Positions 7,244 through 9,323 of a stretch of 9,323 nucleotides of DNA are shown one piece after another. Numbering within the stretch: the first letter of the stretch is position 1; every line of letters starts with the position of its first letter. This DNA comes from Anaerosporobacter sp031551385. GTDB taxonomy: Bacteria; Bacillota; Clostridia; Lachnospirales; Lachnospiraceae. Location: the NCBI RefSeq assembly GCF_031551385.1, contig NZ_JAVBNS010000113.1:1-9323 (forward strand), read 5' to 3'. The translations under genes were made by a program, and so were the position numbers. The notes below the pieces were generated by a model. It saw only the letters and a program-made list of their open reading frames with translations. It had not been told where the DNA came from and did no database searches.

Positions 7244-7305
7244 ATTTTTCTAATGCTTTTATAACCAAATTCATGACAAATCACACTGGTAGTTCTTACT
7301 GAAAT

Positions 7306-7314
7306 TGGTATAAT
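7306..7314 (+). promoter_or_regulatory. Candidate proximal promoter (extended -10) for the permease gene
   Basis: TGGTATAAT is a perfect extended -10. The -35 region (around 7286-7291) is poor. Transcription would start near 7321, directly at the palindrome listed next. Confidence 0.5.
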
Positions 7315-7320
7315 TTTGAG

Positions 7321-7342
7321 TAGTTAGCACGTTAGTGCACTA
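7321..7342 (+). promoter_or_regulatory. Operator-like palindrome over the predicted start of transcription
   Basis: TAGTGCACTA (7333-7342) is a perfect 10-bp palindrome, preceded by a related half-site so that GTTAGCAC and GTTAGTGCAC occur in tandem. Its place just behind the extended -10 is where a repressor such as a TetR- or GntR-type protein would block transcription of the permease gene. No repressor gene is in view. Confidence 0.4.
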
Positions 7343-7376
7343 CATTAAACATTTTAAACGAGTGAGGAGAGTGTAT

Positions 7377-9323
7377 ATGAAAATCTTTATAAAATACGTA
7401 CTTAAAAGTATGACGGAAAAGAAAGGACGGTTCTTACTACTGCTTATTGCAATTGCGATGAGTACGGGGCTTGTCGTAACAAGTTCTGGTTTAATTGATA
7501 TCATTCTTGATAGCATGTTAAAACCTACACTTGCCTGTTATGAAGAGCAGGACTTAGTAATTGAACCTACAGAAAAAGGGCTATCCTTTTTTGCTTGTGA
7601 CAACCTAAATGAATCTGGTGTTGAAGCAGATAGCATTCTAAAAGAAATCACTCTTATGGGAATGATAACAGACAACATCGACACCGCTGACGAAACAACA
7701 CGTTCTATAACGATACGAGCTAGAGAGAGTTCTCAGATTCCACTTGAGCAGTTAACACAAGGTAATCTTGATACATTCAATAATAACTCTTGTATCATAT
7801 CAGATCGAACTGCTAAAGAGCGAAATTTAAATGTAGGTGACAGCTTTACCATCGTTATCGCGGGTGCTTCAAAGGAATTAACAATCGCAGCAATCTCCGC
7901 ACCAGACGGTGTTTTCTATAATGATACGGTAAATTCTTTTGCTATGTTTCTTCCCTATTCCTATCTTGCTGAAGAACTCGGCGTAGAAGGGCAATACAAC
8001 TTTATTACTGCGAAAGCTTTAAATGGTAATGTTGACAAAGCAATCGAATCCTTCCAAGAAGCAAACAAAGATTTTACGATATCAAAACTTTTTGATATGG
8101 ACAGCATTAAGGATCAACTTTCTAGTTTTAGTAGCATTCTATATGTAATGCTCATTATCGTAGTTACCATGAGCTCTATTATTATCTATAGTACATTCAA
8201 ACTTATTATAACAGAGCGTTTAACTACGATTGGCACATTTTTAAGTCAAGGGGCTACAACGGGAAAGGTAAAGTTTATCTTACGTTTAGAAAGCTTCTTC
8301 TATGGAATCATTGGTGCACTGTTTGGTAGTATTCTCGGAATTATTGCTTTGAATGTTATTACAAGAGCACTGTCTCCTTTGAAAAAATACGGCATCTATG
8401 AACACGCAAGTATAAAACCTCAATACCTCATTGCAGGTACAATATTTGCCGTCTTACTATCACTGCTATCTTCCTACTTACCGGTTCGTAAAATTGGTAA
8501 ATTGCAAGTGAAAGATGTCATTCTTAACGATGTTCGTGTTTCTATGAGTCTAGGATATGGCAAATTTATAATCGGATGTAGTTTCATCGCCGTTTCTTTA
8601 CTTATATATTGGTTCGGTGGAGACTTTGCTGTTAATGCATCACCAATACTGCTTATTCTTTCCCTTATTGGAACAATACTTGCTTATCCAAAACTAATTG
8701 ATTTGCTATCAATCGCTTTAAGCAGATTAATCCGCGGAAAGAATAAATCCCTATTCTTTGCAACAAATAACCTTCGTACTTCTAAGATATTACTTAACAA
8801 TATAACACTTATTGTTATTTCGATTTTGTCTATTCTTGCAATTACTTCTGTTGCAGATAGTGCTATTGATGTTGTCGTAGATGCATATGAGGACATGAAT
8901 TTTGATATTAGCATCGATAATATCTCAACAATTCGTGAAAATGAAGAGCAAAGTGTAACAGACCAGTTAACAAAACAACTTCTTGATTTAGGTATTAAAG
9001 AGGAAGACATAAATTATATTGATTCGCAATATGCAACTCTTTATTTCAGTGATGATATGGAAAAACAAATAGCAGTTCCTTTCGAGGGGATTGAACTTGA
9101 TTCCTATAGTAACTATAATGCTTACCTAAAACTCGATAGCAATGCCTATGAAAAAGATTTACAAAACTTCAAATCGGATTCTAACGGTATTATTTTAACA
9201 ACTGCATTAGTAAAAGATACAGATAAGAAAGTCGGCGATACCATTCTTGTTGAATGCAATGGTATCCGAAAAGAACTTACCATTGATGCTATTATCAATG
9301 CGAAATTATATAACAATGGATTT
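7377..9323 (+). CDS. FtsX/MacB-type ABC transporter permease, C-terminus cut by window edge
   Basis: Membrane subunit of an ABC transporter of the FtsX-like family. I translated the frame by hand: it is open from ATG 7377 to the window edge, 649 codons with no stop. GAGGAG (7364-7369) sits 7 nt before the ATG. The predicted layout is a short N-terminal cytoplasmic part with TM1 at about 19-41, then a large extracytoplasmic domain (about 42-250), TM2 at 254-276, TM3 at 310-331 and TM4 at 351-369, the first FtsX core. TM5 at about 397-413 and TM6 at 423-444 follow, then TM7 at 474-494 and the start of a second extracytoplasmic domain to the edge. This is the duplicated arrangement of large FtsX proteins of about 800 residues or more. 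The ATPase partner is not in the window. Substrate unknown; such systems often export peptides or drugs or remodel the cell envelope. Not obviously related to rhamnose use. Confidence 0.88.
   Translation, partial: MKIFIKYVLKSMTEKKGRFLLLLIAIAMSTGLVVTSSGLIDIILDSMLKPTLACYEEQDLVIEPTEKGLSFFACDNLNESGVEADSILKEITLMGMITDNIDTADETTRSITIRARESSQIPLEQLTQGNLDTFNNNSCIISDRTAKERNLNVGDSFTIVIAGASKELTIAAISAPDGVFYNDTVNSFAMFLPYSYLAEELGVEGQYNFITAKALNGNVDKAIESFQEANKDFTISKLFDMDSIKDQLSSFSSILYVMLIIVVTMSSIIIYSTFKLIITERLTTIGTFLSQGATTGKVKFILRLESFFYGIIGALFGSILGIIALNVITRALSPLKKYGIYEHASIKPQYLIAGTIFAVLLSLLSSYLPVRKIGKLQVKDVILNDVRVSMSLGYGKFIIGCSFIAVSLLIYWFGGDFAVNASPILLILSLIGTILAYPKLIDLLSIALSRLIRGKNKSLFFATNNLRTSKILLNNITLIVISILSILAITSVADSAIDVVVDAYEDMNFDISIDNISTIRENEEQSVTDQLTKQLLDLGIKEEDINYIDSQYATLYFSDDMEKQIAVPFEGIELDSYSNYNAYLKLDSNAYEKDLQNFKSDSNGIILTTALVKDTDKKVGDTILVECNGIRKELTIDAIINAKLYNNGF

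Noticed and set aside
8684..9010. 108-residue minus-strand reading frame
   Set aside because: Antisense to the FtsX-type permease, which is open throughout and has a good ribosome site; the antisense peptide shows no family features.

Overview
The window looks like a chromosomal segment from a low-GC Firmicute, most likely a Clostridium/Lachnospiraceae-type anaerobe. This rests on the AT-rich sequence, the strong GGAGG-type ribosome binding sites and the class III (Firmicutes-type) fructose-1,6-bisphosphatase. The species is inferred, not shown.

Reading the minus strand from right to left, the layout is: fbp (class III fructose-1,6-bisphosphatase), then an AraC-family regulator whose GTG start overlaps the fbp stop by 4 nt, then a rho-independent terminator directly behind the regulator. 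Next comes a spacer of about 590 bp, and then the L-rhamnose catabolic operon rhaB (rhamnulokinase), rhaA (L-rhamnose isomerase) and rhaD (rhamnulose-1-phosphate aldolase, cut by the left window edge). On the plus strand, divergent from fbp, starts a large FtsX/MacB-type ABC-transporter permease that runs off the right edge. Its promoter region carries an operator-like palindrome.

The rha enzymes form one pathway. RhaA converts L-rhamnose to L-rhamnulose, RhaB phosphorylates it at C1, and RhaD cleaves it to dihydroxyacetone phosphate and L-lactaldehyde. The AraC-type protein is a plausible rhamnose-responsive activator by position only. FBPase could link triose phosphate from rhamnose to gluconeogenesis, which is also a contextual inference.

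The most unusual structure is the 488-bp element at 3635-4122 in the rhaB leader. It is one long imperfect palindrome with near-perfect 23-bp terminal inverted repeats, conserved paired blocks along arms of about 200 bp and a GC-rich apex that is itself foldable. It is flanked exactly by an 11-bp direct repeat (10/11 matches), as a target-site duplication would be. No ORF is seen in it. It looks like a MITE-like non-autonomous mobile element, or a mobile structured-RNA element. Removing the element and one repeat copy would leave a candidate -10 box (4140-4145) 38 nt upstream of the rhaB ATG, so the element appears to have landed between the rha promoter and its ribosome binding site.
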